Shown here: one piece after another, positions 6,348 to 6,479 of the stretch
Layout of the letters: every line of letters begins with the position of its first letter
Numbering within the stretch: position 1 is the stretch's first letter
Assembly: GCA_041192685.1 (NCBI GenBank)
Contig: JBEEMM010000082.1
Coordinates: 1-6,479 of the forward strand
Direction of reading: 5' to 3'
Source: TMED14 sp041192685
GTDB taxonomy: Bacteria > Bacteroidota > Bacteroidia > Flavobacteriales > Schleiferiaceae
Length of the DNA: 6,479 bases
Notes under the pieces: generated by a model
The model's input: the letters and a program-made list of their open reading frames with translations, nothing else
Database searches by the model: none
What the model was told of the DNA's origin: nothing
Position numbers and translations under genes: made by a program

Positions 6348-6479
6348 ATGTTCGAAGGCTCCGAGGTCCTGGCCGTCATTCCCGCGCGCTACGCCAGTAC
6401 GCGCCTGCCCTGCAAGCCCTTGGCCCTGATTGCCGGCAAGCCCATGATACAGCACGTCTGGGAACGGGTTTCGGCCCTG
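6348..6479 (+). CDS. kdsB: 3-deoxy-manno-octulosonate cytidylyltransferase, 3'-truncated by the window edge
   Basis: Only the first 44 codons are present, and the frame runs open off the end. KdsB joins CTP and Kdo to give CMP-Kdo, the donor for the LPS inner core. The ATG at 6348 is 3 nt after the rfbB stop, and it places the diagnostic N-terminal nucleotide-binding signature where the family has it: VIPARYASTRLP (10-21), then CKPL, then IAGKPMIQHV (28-37). Arg14, Ser17, Arg19 and Lys23 of the CTP-binding region are kept. Residue 22 is Cys (codon TGC at 6411-6413), where the family signature RLPGKPL has Gly; the two codons can differ by one base. The KdsB assignment rests on this signature. 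A related cytidylyltransferase is possible but much less likely. Confidence 0.9.
   Translation, partial: MFEGSEVLAVIPARYASTRLPCKPLALIAGKPMIQHVWERVSAL

Overview
This 6.5 kb window is a dense, single-strand block of sugar-nucleotide genes, interrupted by one secreted-protein gene. In order it holds the 3' part of a UDP-glucose 6-dehydrogenase gene, a UDP-glucuronate decarboxylase (UDP-xylose synthase), a UDP-glucose/galactose 4-epimerase, a ~700-residue exported protein with a type IX secretion (T9SS) C-terminal sorting domain, a dTDP-glucose 4,6-dehydratase, and the first 44 codons of kdsB (CMP-Kdo synthetase). All six read rightward. The junctions are 10 nt apart, 4 nt overlapping, 30 nt apart, 1 nt overlapping and 3 nt apart, so they are probably one transcription unit that enters and leaves the window. 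No RNA gene, transposon, CRISPR array or convincing terminator was seen, and no gene-free stretch is longer than 30 nt.

The organism is most likely a member of the Bacteroidota, because T9SS sorting domains are essentially confined to that phylum and its relatives, and the starts lack usable Shine-Dalgarno sequences, as is common there. The DNA is GC-rich for the phylum. kdsB implies a Gram-negative cell with Kdo-containing lipopolysaccharide. A finer placement cannot be supported from this window alone.

The enzymes form a precursor supply block. UDP-glucose is oxidised to UDP-glucuronate (Ugd) and decarboxylated to UDP-xylose (Uxs). GalE interconverts UDP-Glc and UDP-Gal and may also act on the N-acetylated forms. 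RmlB converts dTDP-glucose to the 4-keto-6-deoxy intermediate of deoxysugars such as rhamnose. KdsB activates Kdo for the LPS inner core. No glycosyltransferase, flippase or polymerase lies in the window, so the final glycan is unknown.

The most notable point is the T9SS cargo gene in the middle of this block. In Porphyromonas gingivalis, T9SS cargo is anchored on the cell surface through a special LPS, so co-transcription of a cargo with surface-glycan precursor genes suggests, but does not prove, a functional link. Other points are a small gatekeeper residue in GalE, a non-canonical Cys in the KdsB signature loop, and a 35-bp near-identical, in-frame direct repeat in two of the SDR genes.
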